Under the pieces are notes generated by a model. It did not search any database, was not told where the DNA came from, and was given only the letters and a program-made list of their open reading frames with translations. Below, piece by piece: positions 16,643-25,126 of a stretch of 64,000 bases of DNA (position 1 is the stretch's first letter; the number at the start of each line of letters is the position of its first letter). The translations under genes were made by a program, and so were the position numbers. Location of the stretch: NCBI GenBank assembly GCA_026196105.1, contig JAPHRK010000036.1:32051-96050 (forward strand). Reading direction: 5' to 3'. The DNA is from Rhodospirillales bacterium. GTDB taxonomy: Bacteria > Pseudomonadota > Alphaproteobacteria > Rhodospirillales > JAPHRK01.

Positions 16643-17350
16643 ATGAAATTAATTACCTATCCAGGAAGTTTTGGTGAGCCAAGCGCGAGCCCTTTTTGTG
16701 TAAAAGCCATGTGCTTACTTGAAATGACCAAGCAACCATGGGCACCCAAATATGTCCACGACCCGCGCAAAGCGCCAAAGGCAAAATTTCCTGTCTTAAA
16801 GGATGAAGAGCAAACGATTGCGGATAGTGATCACATCCGAGATTACCTAGAAAACAAATATAATGTTGATTTTGATGAAGGGCTTTCTACTGAACAACGG
16901 GCCATGTCTCGGGCAGTCATTCGTATGGTGGAAGAACATCTCTACTTTGCCTTGGTCTGTGACCGTTGGATTAACGACGATAACTGGGCCAAGATTAAAA
17001 TCGCCTTTTTCGGGCATATTCCTTTCCCCATTAATCCAATTGTGACCCGTTTGGTGCGCAAACAAGCGATACAGCAATTTAAGGCTCAAGGCATGGGCCG
17101 TCACACCCCAGAGGAACGCTTTGACCGGGCCAAAAAAGATGTGACAGCGATTGTCGGAATATTGAATGGGAAGCCATTTTTGTTTGGTGATACGGCTACA
17201 GCCGCTGATGCCTCTGTCATCCCCATGCTAAGGGCAATAACCATTACCCCCGTTGCGACAGACCTAACAAACTTGGCCAAACAAAATGAAAAATTGCTGG
17301 CTTATATTGAGCGGGGAAGGGAAGCGATATACCCTAAACTGAATAAATAG
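16643..17350 (+). CDS. Glutathione S-transferase-like protein (failed axon connections/metaxin type)
   Basis: 235 residues from the ATG at 16643; a TTG three bases upstream is possible. The N-terminal thioredoxin-like domain reads LITYPGSFGEPSASPFCVKAMCLLEM with KFPVLKDEEQTIADSDHIRDYLE, and the C-terminal helical domain ends in FGDTATAADASVIPMLRAI. The arrangement resembles Faxc/metaxin-like GSTs, whose substrates are mostly unknown. A Cys (SPFCVKA) sits where thiol-active residues lie in some family members. The gene converges with the dehydrogenase at 17429-18754, and a GC-rich hairpin lies between them. Confidence 0.8.
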   Translation: MKLITYPGSFGEPSASPFCVKAMCLLEMTKQPWAPKYVHDPRKAPKAKFPVLKDEEQTIADSDHIRDYLENKYNVDFDEGLSTEQRAMSRAVIRMVEEHLYFALVCDRWINDDNWAKIKIAFFGHIPFPINPIVTRLVRKQAIQQFKAQGMGRHTPEERFDRAKKDVTAIVGILNGKPFLFGDTATAADASVIPMLRAITITPVATDLTNLAKQNEKLLAYIERGREAIYPKLNK

Positions 17351-17385
17351 ATTTTCTCATTTTTGGAATGTTTAATTGAGAAGAA

Positions 17386-17420
17386 AAGCTTTATGCGCGG
17401 GGGTGAGCCGCGCACAGCTT
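17386..17420 (-). terminator. Hairpin terminator between convergent genes
   Basis: GCGCGG (17395-17400) pairs with CCGCGC (17408-17413), and an outer AAGCT/AGCTT pair extends the stem. On the minus strand the stem is followed by a T-rich stretch, so it should end the transcript of the 3-hydroxyacyl-CoA dehydrogenase gene. It may also stop transcription from the GST-like gene on the other strand. Confidence 0.6.
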
Positions 17421-17428
17421 CAATCGAA

Positions 17429-18754
17429 TTATACCGCTGCGTAGTCCCCGTCTCGTCCCAAATATTCACTACCTTCGTTGCGGTAGAAGGTGTCGGCGTT
17501 GGCATTCATCAGCACCATGAGCATGGCAGGGATGTCTTTGCTTTCTTGTTTGAGGTGATCGATGACGCGCTGAGGGCCGACGGTGTCGAGCATTTCAAAT
17601 GGCCCTTTGCGCCAACCGAAGCCCCATTTCATGGCATTGTCGATGTTGACGATGTCATCCGCAATTTGAGGCACTAAATCAGCGGCATAACAGAGGGTTC
17701 CGCCCATCAGGTCCCAGGCAAAGCGGCCTTCGGGGGTGTCGGCAAATAGAAGGGTTTCTAAGCTGGAGTGTTCTTCTGAGAGTTCTATTTGTTTGAACGC
17801 CCGCCATTCGCCCTTACCAAGACCGAAGGTCTGTTTGGTTTTGCTGCCGTCTTCGTGTTTGATCATTTTGTAGAAGCCGCCACCGGTTTTGCGGCCAAGC
17901 TGTCCACTGTCGAGCATAGCTTGTTCGGCGGCAGGGAATTTAGTGAACGCACGGCCTATATCATCAGTGGGTAGGTTGGTATCTAGGTTTTTGCCGACAA
18001 AATCCATGATGTCGAGGCCGATGAGATCGATCAGGCCAAACAGACCTGTTCCAGGTAATCCGACAGGACGGCTCATCAGGGTATCAACGGCTTCCTGGCT
18101 TAGGCCATCTTTTTTGGCGGCGGCTAAAGATTTGTGCAAACCAGAGAGCATGAAGAAACAACCGATCCGATTGCCGATGAAGTTTACGGTGTCTTTGGCA
18201 TGAACCACGCCTTTGCCAAGCACCGTTGAGCAGAATTCAGCCAAAGCATCAATGACTTCTGGGTCTGTATCATCACAAGGAACCAGCTCCATCAATTTCA
18301 TGATATTGACAGGGTTAAAGAAGTGGGTAACGGCCAGGTCTTTTCTGAAGCGCTCGGGCATACCTTCGGCGATATCACGCAACGGGATGCCGGAGGTGTT
18401 AGTGGCGATAATAGAGCCATCAGCGCGGAGAGGTTCAACTTTTTTGAAGAACTCTCGTTTGATATTCACATCTTCGACAATGGCTTCACAAATCCAATCG
18501 TAATCTTTGATCTTTTCCAGATCGTCGTCAAAGTTACCGATTTCGATATACTTAACATTTTCAGGGTCATCGAGGGCAGGGGGGCGGATGTTTTGCATGA
18601 GTTCCAAAGATTTTGCTGCGATGGCGTTGCGATCATCTCCGTCGCTGGCCATGTCGAGGAACAAAACTTTCTTGCCTTTGTTGGCAGCAAGAGCAGCAAT
18701 GCCAAGGCCCATGGTGCCAGTGCCTAACACAGCAACTGAATCTATTTTTCTCAT
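17429..18754 (-). CDS. 3-hydroxyacyl-CoA dehydrogenase lacking an enoyl-CoA hydratase domain
   Basis: 441 residues. The NAD-binding Rossmann motif is GTGTMGLGIAAL (about residues 11-22); HFFNPVNIMKLMELV and KDTVNFIGNRIG mark the catalytic region, and DLIGLDIMDFVGKNL the C-terminal dimer domain, followed by a second partial C-domain (NAMKWGFGWRKGPFEMLDTVG). It should oxidise 3-hydroxyacyl-CoA in fatty acid beta-oxidation. The layout follows FadN-type enzymes, which continue into an enoyl-CoA hydratase domain; this one stops just after the linker, with a terminator and a convergent gene directly beyond, so the hydratase part is absent. Confidence 0.88.
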   Translation of the reverse strand: MRKIDSVAVLGTGTMGLGIAALAANKGKKVLFLDMASDGDDRNAIAAKSLELMQNIRPPALDDPENVKYIEIGNFDDDLEKIKDYDWICEAIVEDVNIKREFFKKVEPLRADGSIIATNTSGIPLRDIAEGMPERFRKDLAVTHFFNPVNIMKLMELVPCDDTDPEVIDALAEFCSTVLGKGVVHAKDTVNFIGNRIGCFFMLSGLHKSLAAAKKDGLSQEAVDTLMSRPVGLPGTGLFGLIDLIGLDIMDFVGKNLDTNLPTDDIGRAFTKFPAAEQAMLDSGQLGRKTGGGFYKMIKHEDGSKTKQTFGLGKGEWRAFKQIELSEEHSSLETLLFADTPEGRFAWDLMGGTLCYAADLVPQIADDIVNIDNAMKWGFGWRKGPFEMLDTVGPQRVIDHLKQESKDIPAMLMVLMNANADTFYRNEGSEYLGRDGDYAAV

Positions 18755-18841
18755 TTCTTCTGATCCCTTAACCCTAATGATTGAAATTTTGCGCGAGAAT
18801 AAGTTGGCAGCTTTTTGAGATCAATATATCAATTGTAAAAT

Positions 18842-18877
18842 AAAAGAAGCCACCCCTAAGGAGGAGCGGCTTCTTTA
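18842..18877 (-). terminator. Rho-independent terminator of the pyruvate:ferredoxin oxidoreductase gene
   Basis: AAAGAAGCC (18843-18851) pairs with GGCTTCTTT (18868-18876). On the minus strand the stem begins 21 nt after the stop codon and is followed by TTTATTTT. This is a good intrinsic terminator. Confidence 0.8.
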
Positions 18878-18897
18878 ACTAAACTGGGTTGAAGGCC

Positions 18898-21800
18898 CTA
18901 CTCTGCAGCAGGCCTTGCTTTATCCTTTTTTTCTGGAAGATCGACTTTAAACTCGGCGATTTTTCGGTAGAGAGCCTGACGACGCTTAATGTCTTCCTCT
19001 GCTAAGGTGACCAAGCGGGTATAAAGCTCGGGGTCCTGACGGTTAACAGCTTGGAAGCGGGTTTCGTTGGCCATATAATCCGCCAAGGGTTTGCTGGCAG
19101 GTTTATTGTCAACGATCAGTGGTGGTTCTCCAGTGCCAAGACGACGAGGATCATAACGGTAAAGAGGCCAATAACCTGTGTCGACCGCTAGTTTATGTTG
19201 ATCCAGAGCATCTGACATATCATAGCCATGAGCGATACAGTTGGAGTAGCCGATGATCAGTGACGGGCCGTCAAAGGATTCTGCTTCCTCAAAAGCTTTC
19301 ACCGTTTGCAGGTCTCGTGCCCCAAAGGACACACTAGCCACATAAGCGGTACCATGAGCCATGGCCTGGAGGCCAAGATCTTTTTTCGGTAAGGTTTTGC
19401 CAGCAACGGCGAATTTAGCTGCCGCCCCGATTGTCGTTGCCTTCGACTGCTGGCCGCCGGTGTTGGAATAAACTTCTGTATCCATCACCAGGATGTTGAC
19501 GTTTTTTCCAGAGGAAAGCACATGGTCGAGACCGCCGTAGCCAATGTCGTAAGCCCAACCATCTCCACCAGCGATCCAGACCGAACGATGGATAAGGTAA
19601 TCAGCTAAAATCAATAGACGACGGGCTTCGTCTGACCCATGCTTTGCCAACTGCTCTTTCAGGGTTTCAACTCGTACTCTTTGTTCAATTACGCCGACTT
19701 CGTCACGATCTTCAATATGGCTGAGAATCTCGCCGGCAAGGTTACCGATCTGGCTGGAAAGTCCTTTGAGCAGATTTTCAGCTTGCTGTGTATGTTGGTC
19801 GATGGCCAGACGGAAACCCAGACCGAACTCGGCATTATCTTCAAACAGTGAGTTGGCCCAAGCGGGACCGCGGCCTTCTTTGTTGGTGGTATATGGGGTG
19901 GTTGGCAAGTTGCCCCCAAAAATTGAGGAGCACCCCGTGGCGTTGGCAATCAACATGCGATCCCCATATAATTGGGTTGCCAGCTTAAGATAAGGTGTCT
20001 CACCACAGCCGACGCAAGCCCCAGAAAACTCGATCAAGGGCTCAGCAAACTGAGGCATTTTCACATTGGTTTTTAGTTTGGTGCGATCTACTTCAGGGAG
20101 CTTGAGGAAATACTCAAAGTTTTCCCCCTCGGACTCAACCAAAGGCATTTGTGGTTCCATGCGTAGAGAAAGGCGCTCAGGGTTCTTTTTGTCTTTGCCG
20201 GGGCAAACCCGCACGCAAATCTGACAGCCTGTGCAATCTTCCGGTGCCACCTGAACGGTATATTTGGAGTCTCCAAATTCCTTGCCTTTGTAATCCATAG
20301 ACAAGAAGGTTTTTGGGGCGTCTGTAATGGCTTCTGGGGGGTAGGCTTTGACGCGGATGGCTGCGTGAGGGCAGACCATGGCGCATTTGTTACATTGAAT
20401 ACACAGGTCAGGTTCCCAAACCGGAATTTCCAAAGCCAAACCACGTTTCTCGTATTGGGCGGTTCCCGTCGGCCAGGTGCCGTCAATTGGGAAGGCGCTA
20501 ACAGGTAACAAGTCGCCTTTGTTAGCCAGCATCACCCCTGTAACTTGTTTGACAAAATCGGGCGCGTGATTAGGCACGGGTGGGGGGACCATGATCGCAG
20601 AGGTCGCCTCCACAGGAATGTCTACTTGGTGGAGGTTTGCCAAAGTCATGTCCACAGCCGCGAAGTTTTGATCAATCACGTCCTGACCTTTGAGGTTATA
20701 GGTTTTTTTTATGGCGTTTTTGATTTGCTCTATTGCTTCGTCTCGTGGCAAAACCCCGGAAATGGCGAAGAAACAGGTTTGCATAATGGTATTAATACGT
20801 CTTCCCATTCCGGCATTGCGGGCAACGGTATTAGCATCAATGACATAGAGTTCTAATTTCTTATCGATGATTTCCCGTTGGACTTTTTGCGGCAGCATCT
20901 CCCAAACTTTGTCTCGGCCATAAGGCGCGTTGAGCAGGAAGGTTGCGCCCTCATCAGCCAATTCCAACACGTCGTATTTTTCAAGGAAACCAAATTTATG
21001 ACAGGCAACGAAGCTGGTGCCCTGGACCAAGTAAGAGGCCTTAATGGGATGGTCGTCAAAGCGCAGGTGTGAGGTCGTATAGCCACCAGATTTCTTTGAA
21101 TCATAGACAAAATAGCCCTGAGCAAAGTAATCTGTGTTTTCGGCAATAATCTTAATAGAGTTTTTGTTAGCACCTACGGTGCCATCTGCGCCAAGACCCC
21201 AGAATACAGCCGTTTTTTCCGTCGGTTTGTTGAGTCGGAAGTTAGAGTCAACATCAAGGGAGCGATGGCTAACATCGTCCACGATGCCGACAGTAAAGCT
21301 GTCTTTGGGGTCATCTTTCAGAAGTTCGTCGTAGACGGCTTTGATCATGGCTGGCGTAAATTCTTTAGACGATAGACCATAACGACCGCCAATAACCTGA
21401 GGCTCGCGGGCTGTTGGGCGAAGACCCTTTGTGCGGGCTTGGGTGAGGGCCGTTATGATATCCATATAAAGGGGCTCTCCTGGAGCTCCATTTTCTTTAG
21501 TCCGGTCAAGAACGGCGATTGATTGAACGCTGGTCGGTAAGGCTGAAACAAAAGCATCCAAAGAGAAGGGGCGGAACAGGCGGACTTTAACCAGACCTAG
21601 TTTTTCGCCTTTGGCATTTAACTGTGTAATGGTTTCTTCAACAGCTTCCGCACCAGATCCCATCATAATGACAACGCGTTCAGCTTCAGGGTCACCCACG
21701 TAGTCAAACAACTTGTATTGACGACCAGTGAGGGCGGAAAATTCGTCCATAGTGTCTTGTACGATATCGGCGCAAGCGGTGTAATGGTTGTTGCGGGCTT

Positions 21801-22491
21801 CCTGCATTTGGAAGAAGGTATCGGGATTTTGAGCGGCACCTCTTAAGACTGGGTTTTCTGGATTTAGGGCTCGGTCTCTATGATGTTTAATCAAGTCTTC
21901 CGGCATCATTTGGCGGAGATCGTCATCAGTGAGTTCTTCAATTTTGTTGACCTCCGCAGAAGTGCGGAAACCATCAAAGAAATGAAGAAAGGGCAAACTG
22001 GTTTTCAAAGTTGCAACTTGGCCAATTAAGGCCATGTCCTGAGCTTCCTGTACTGAATTAGAGCACAGCATGGAAAAACCCGTTTGACGACAGGCCATGA
22101 CGTCTGACTGATCGCCAAAAATAGATAGAGCGTGGGTGGCGACGGTCCGAGCCGAAACATGCATACAGAACGGGGTCATTTCGCCCGCAATCTTGAACAT
22201 GTTTGGGATCATGAGCAGCAACCCCTGAGAAGCAGTAAAGGTCGTGGTTAGCGCCCCTGCTTGTAGTGCTCCGTGACAAGCGCCCGCGGCACCCGCCTCA
22301 GATTGCATTTCCGTAATATCAGGAACGACGCCCCAGATATTGGTTTGTCCCTTAGCTGACCATTCGTCGGCATATTCTCCCATCGTTGAAGATGGTGTAA
22401 TAGGATAGATAACAACTACTTCATTGGTCCGATGGGCGACAGAAGACACAGCTTCGTTGCCTTCAACCGCGATCATTCGCCTACTTGTCAT
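18898..22491 (-). CDS. nifJ: Pyruvate:ferredoxin (flavodoxin) oxidoreductase
   Basis: 1197 residues, the full length of single-chain enzymes of this family. It converts pyruvate, CoA and an oxidised ferredoxin or flavodoxin to acetyl-CoA, CO2 and reduced carrier. Visible parts: N-terminal pyrimidine-binding domain (YPITPSSTMGEYADEW), gamma domain (FWGLGADGTVGANKNSIK), two 4Fe-4S clusters (CIQCNKCAMVCP and CTGCQICVRVCP, about residues 690-760), the proximal cluster CVGCGE and the TPP-binding domain (ATGCSSIFGG, WAYDIGYGGLDHVLSSG). It is monocistronic with its own terminator. In an alphaproteobacterium it suggests low-oxygen pyruvate use or supply of low-potential electrons. Confidence 0.95.
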   Translation of the reverse strand: MTSRRMIAVEGNEAVSSVAHRTNEVVVIYPITPSSTMGEYADEWSAKGQTNIWGVVPDITEMQSEAGAAGACHGALQAGALTTTFTASQGLLLMIPNMFKIAGEMTPFCMHVSARTVATHALSIFGDQSDVMACRQTGFSMLCSNSVQEAQDMALIGQVATLKTSLPFLHFFDGFRTSAEVNKIEELTDDDLRQMMPEDLIKHHRDRALNPENPVLRGAAQNPDTFFQMQEARNNHYTACADIVQDTMDEFSALTGRQYKLFDYVGDPEAERVVIMMGSGAEAVEETITQLNAKGEKLGLVKVRLFRPFSLDAFVSALPTSVQSIAVLDRTKENGAPGEPLYMDIITALTQARTKGLRPTAREPQVIGGRYGLSSKEFTPAMIKAVYDELLKDDPKDSFTVGIVDDVSHRSLDVDSNFRLNKPTEKTAVFWGLGADGTVGANKNSIKIIAENTDYFAQGYFVYDSKKSGGYTTSHLRFDDHPIKASYLVQGTSFVACHKFGFLEKYDVLELADEGATFLLNAPYGRDKVWEMLPQKVQREIIDKKLELYVIDANTVARNAGMGRRINTIMQTCFFAISGVLPRDEAIEQIKNAIKKTYNLKGQDVIDQNFAAVDMTLANLHQVDIPVEATSAIMVPPPVPNHAPDFVKQVTGVMLANKGDLLPVSAFPIDGTWPTGTAQYEKRGLALEIPVWEPDLCIQCNKCAMVCPHAAIRVKAYPPEAITDAPKTFLSMDYKGKEFGDSKYTVQVAPEDCTGCQICVRVCPGKDKKNPERLSLRMEPQMPLVESEGENFEYFLKLPEVDRTKLKTNVKMPQFAEPLIEFSGACVGCGETPYLKLATQLYGDRMLIANATGCSSIFGGNLPTTPYTTNKEGRGPAWANSLFEDNAEFGLGFRLAIDQHTQQAENLLKGLSSQIGNLAGEILSHIEDRDEVGVIEQRVRVETLKEQLAKHGSDEARRLLILADYLIHRSVWIAGGDGWAYDIGYGGLDHVLSSGKNVNILVMDTEVYSNTGGQQSKATTIGAAAKFAVAGKTLPKKDLGLQAMAHGTAYVASVSFGARDLQTVKAFEEAESFDGPSLIIGYSNCIAHGYDMSDALDQHKLAVDTGYWPLYRYDPRRLGTGEPPLIVDNKPASKPLADYMANETRFQAVNRQDPELYTRLVTLAEEDIKRRQALYRKIAEFKVDLPEKKDKARPAAE

Positions 22492-22806
22492 ACCTGATGT
22501 CCCCTTTAAATACTTTTTACTTTCTTAAAACGCCTCACTCATTAAATTGCCAACGGCAATCATACACCAATTCTCCCCATAATTCCCCCGAATTCCGCTA
22601 GGTTGGTGCCTCAGTGGGATAATAGAAAACTACGTTCTTCCGAACAGGATGTTTTAAAATTTTATAAAAAATAATTCTCGTTACCGGTAATAATATTATG
22701 TGAAAATATGAAAGTATTATTCTATTGCAAGAGTTGACCACGATGTTCAAAATCATTCTATAAATTCAAATTTGTTATTTCTATGATTGGGGGGAGGTGA
22801 GTTTAA
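22492..22806. promoter_or_regulatory. Divergent promoter region with two inverted repeats
   Basis: 315 bp between nifJ (minus) and the amidase gene (plus). It holds ATTGCC-N3-GGCAAT (22546-22560) about 55 bp before the nifJ start, and a perfect 10-bp palindrome TTACCGGTAA (22681-22690) about 116 bp before the amidase start. Either could be an operator; no known regulator's site was recognised. The amidase start has a very strong ribosome-binding site (GGAGGTGA). Confidence 0.35.
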
Positions 22807-24243
22807 ATGTCTTTTTCTGAATATGATAAGTATGACGGGTTGGGGTTAGCTGTTCTTTTGGACAAAGGGGAAATCTCTTCTAGGGAACTTTTAGAAACAG
22901 CTATTGAGCGTTTTGAGACCCTGAATCCGGTTCTGAATTTTGCTGTTGAGCGGTTATTTGATCAGGCCCGAAATTCAGTGGCCACTGAGAGTTTAGCAGA
23001 AGGGCCTTTCAAGGGCGTCCCTTTCATTATGAAAGACTTAGGCGGTCAGATGAAAGGTGTTCGCCAGACATTGGGGGCTAAGCTTTTTGACCATTATATA
23101 TCAAATGTCGACAGCACCCAGTTTGAACGGCTTAGGGCAAGCGGCCTTAATATCTTTGCGACCACCACTACACCAGAATTCGGTATTAACTTTGCTACGG
23201 AAACCCGTCTCCATGGGGTAACGCGAAATCCTTGGGATTTAAATCGTACGCCTGGCGGTTCAAGTGGGGGGAGTGCTGCAGCTTTGGCAGCAGGTGTTGT
23301 CCCCATGGCCCATGCAAGTGATGGTGGTGGTTCAATCAGGGTGCCGGCGGCTGTTTGTGGGTTGGTAGGGTTGAAGCCGACTAGGGCTCGCAACAATCCA
23401 GGTCCAATATTTGGTGAAGGCTGGAACGGCTTGGCGATTGAACATGCTCTTACCCGAACAGTTCGAGACACAGCGGCATTACTTGATTGCACAGCTGGCC
23501 CAGGGATAGGTGATCCTTACTATGCCCCTAAACAAGAACGTCCTTTCTTAGATGAAGTCGGAGCTCCAACGGGTAAACTTCGTATTGCCGTATCAGCGGA
23601 CAACCCCTTTGGAGTAAAGCCAGAAAAATCGTGTCTTGAAGCTATGGAAAAGACTGCAAAGCTTTGCGAGTCCCTCGGCCACCAAGTTGAAGTCGCAACA
23701 CCCACTGTAAATGGTGATATCCTGAAAAGAGCCAATCAAACCATAGTTGCGGCCAATCTTTGTGCGACCCTTAAAGCGGCTACGCTAGGGCGTAATGAAG
23801 AGCTACAACCTGATGATGTCGAGGTTATGACTTGGGCCATGCATAAGGTTGGGGAAAAAATCTCTGCAACGGATTACATTTCAGCGGTTACGGCTTTGCA
23901 TGGCATTAGTCGCCAAGTGGGAACGTTTTTTGAGGGTTACGATCTTCTCTTAACCCCGACAATTGCAGAGCCAGCTCCGCCGATTGGACATCTTTCCATG
24001 ATGATGGAGGATGGACAGGAGTTTGGGCGCCGTATGTTTGCTTTTGCGCCATATACAAGCCTGTATAACTCAACAGGCCAACCAGCGATTTCTCTTCCGC
24101 TTTATTGGAATGAAGAAGATTTACCCGTTGGTGTTCAGTTCGTCGCCAAGATGGGAGATGAAGCAACATTACTTCGCCTTTCCGCTCAACTTGAAGAAGC
24201 TCTGCCTTGGTTTGATAAACGTCCTACTTTGAAAGAAGCCTAA
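22807..24243 (+). CDS. Amidase signature family hydrolase
   Basis: 478 residues. The Ser-cisSer-Lys triad is visible: Lys in PFIMKDLGG (about residue 76), cis-Ser in TPGGSSGGSAAALAAG (about 150-155) and nucleophile Ser in HASDGGGSIRVPAA (about 175-180). It hydrolyses an amide in the cytoplasm; the substrate is unknown. It is related to the GatA fold but is not GatA, because gatB and gatC are absent. GGAGGTGA lies 6 nt before the ATG. The next gene, an SDR, starts 1 bp after its stop, so the two form an operon and may act in one catabolic path. Confidence 0.9.
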   Translation: MSFSEYDKYDGLGLAVLLDKGEISSRELLETAIERFETLNPVLNFAVERLFDQARNSVATESLAEGPFKGVPFIMKDLGGQMKGVRQTLGAKLFDHYISNVDSTQFERLRASGLNIFATTTTPEFGINFATETRLHGVTRNPWDLNRTPGGSSGGSAAALAAGVVPMAHASDGGGSIRVPAAVCGLVGLKPTRARNNPGPIFGEGWNGLAIEHALTRTVRDTAALLDCTAGPGIGDPYYAPKQERPFLDEVGAPTGKLRIAVSADNPFGVKPEKSCLEAMEKTAKLCESLGHQVEVATPTVNGDILKRANQTIVAANLCATLKAATLGRNEELQPDDVEVMTWAMHKVGEKISATDYISAVTALHGISRQVGTFFEGYDLLLTPTIAEPAPPIGHLSMMMEDGQEFGRRMFAFAPYTSLYNSTGQPAISLPLYWNEEDLPVGVQFVAKMGDEATLLRLSAQLEEALPWFDKRPTLKEA

Positions 24244-24244
24244 A

Positions 24245-25012
24245 ATGAAAAATATTCATGATCTCACCGGAAAAACAGCTCTCATAACGGGAGCCTCAAG
24301 TGGCCTTGGCCAAAGTTTTGCCCAAACTCTTGCCCGCTATGGTGCCAAAGTTGTCTTGGCAGCGCGTCGATTGGATAAATTAGAGGACACGGTTGAGGCA
24401 ATTAAAGCAGCGGGTGGAGAAGCAGTCGCGGTAGTTATGGATGTCACTGATCCTGAAACGGTTAAAGAAGCCTTCATTCAAGCCGAAAAAGCATTTGGAA
24501 CAATGGAAATCGTTATTGCCAATGCAGGTGTGGGGCCGGCGGGGACAACTCTTGAAATGTCCCCTGAGAATTGGTCGTCGGTAATTGATGCAAACCTAAA
24601 TGGTGTTTGGTATGTGGCCCAAGAAGCGGGGCGCCGCATGATAGAGGCAAAAGTATCAGGAAGCATTGTCAATACAGCCTCAATTCTTGCCTTGAGAGGG
24701 CGGGGCGGAGCTCCGGCTTATGCAGCGTCAAAAGCGGGTGTGGCTCACCTTACAAAAGTGTTGGCCTTAGAATGGGCGGAATATGGCATCAGGGTAAATG
24801 CCCTTGCCCCTGGATATTTTGAATCAGACCTTAATCGCAACCTCCTTAATTCTGAGCGAGGGAAAAAATTGATCGAAGGTATACCCATGAAACGCACAGG
24901 TGAATACGAAGAACTAGATGGTGCATTGCTGCTTCTTTCCTCAGGTGCGGGCGCTTTCATGACGGGCGTGGTTATTCCTGTTGATGGTGGCCACCTTGTT
25001 AATTCTTTGTAA
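24245..25012 (+). CDS. Short-chain dehydrogenase/reductase (SDR)
   Basis: 255-residue classical SDR. The cofactor loop is TGASSGLGQSFAQ (about residues 14-26), with AARR after strand 2, which favours NADP(H). It also has NAG (NAGVGPAG), catalytic Ser in NTASIL and Y-x3-K in YAASKAG (about 157-163), and the C-terminal VIPVDGGHLV. It oxidises or reduces an unknown alcohol/ketone. It is cotranscribed with the amidase (1-bp gap). Confidence 0.92.
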   Translation: MKNIHDLTGKTALITGASSGLGQSFAQTLARYGAKVVLAARRLDKLEDTVEAIKAAGGEAVAVVMDVTDPETVKEAFIQAEKAFGTMEIVIANAGVGPAGTTLEMSPENWSSVIDANLNGVWYVAQEAGRRMIEAKVSGSIVNTASILALRGRGGAPAYAASKAGVAHLTKVLALEWAEYGIRVNALAPGYFESDLNRNLLNSERGKKLIEGIPMKRTGEYEELDGALLLLSSGAGAFMTGVVIPVDGGHLVNSL

Positions 25013-25126
25013 TCATTGAAAATGATAAGAGTACAACGTTAGGTTTATACTTTTGGAACCTTTCAATGGAGGAGGAAATCAAATAGTTTGTTAGGTAGGA
25101 AATAAACCCCAATGGCCGATGAGTGA

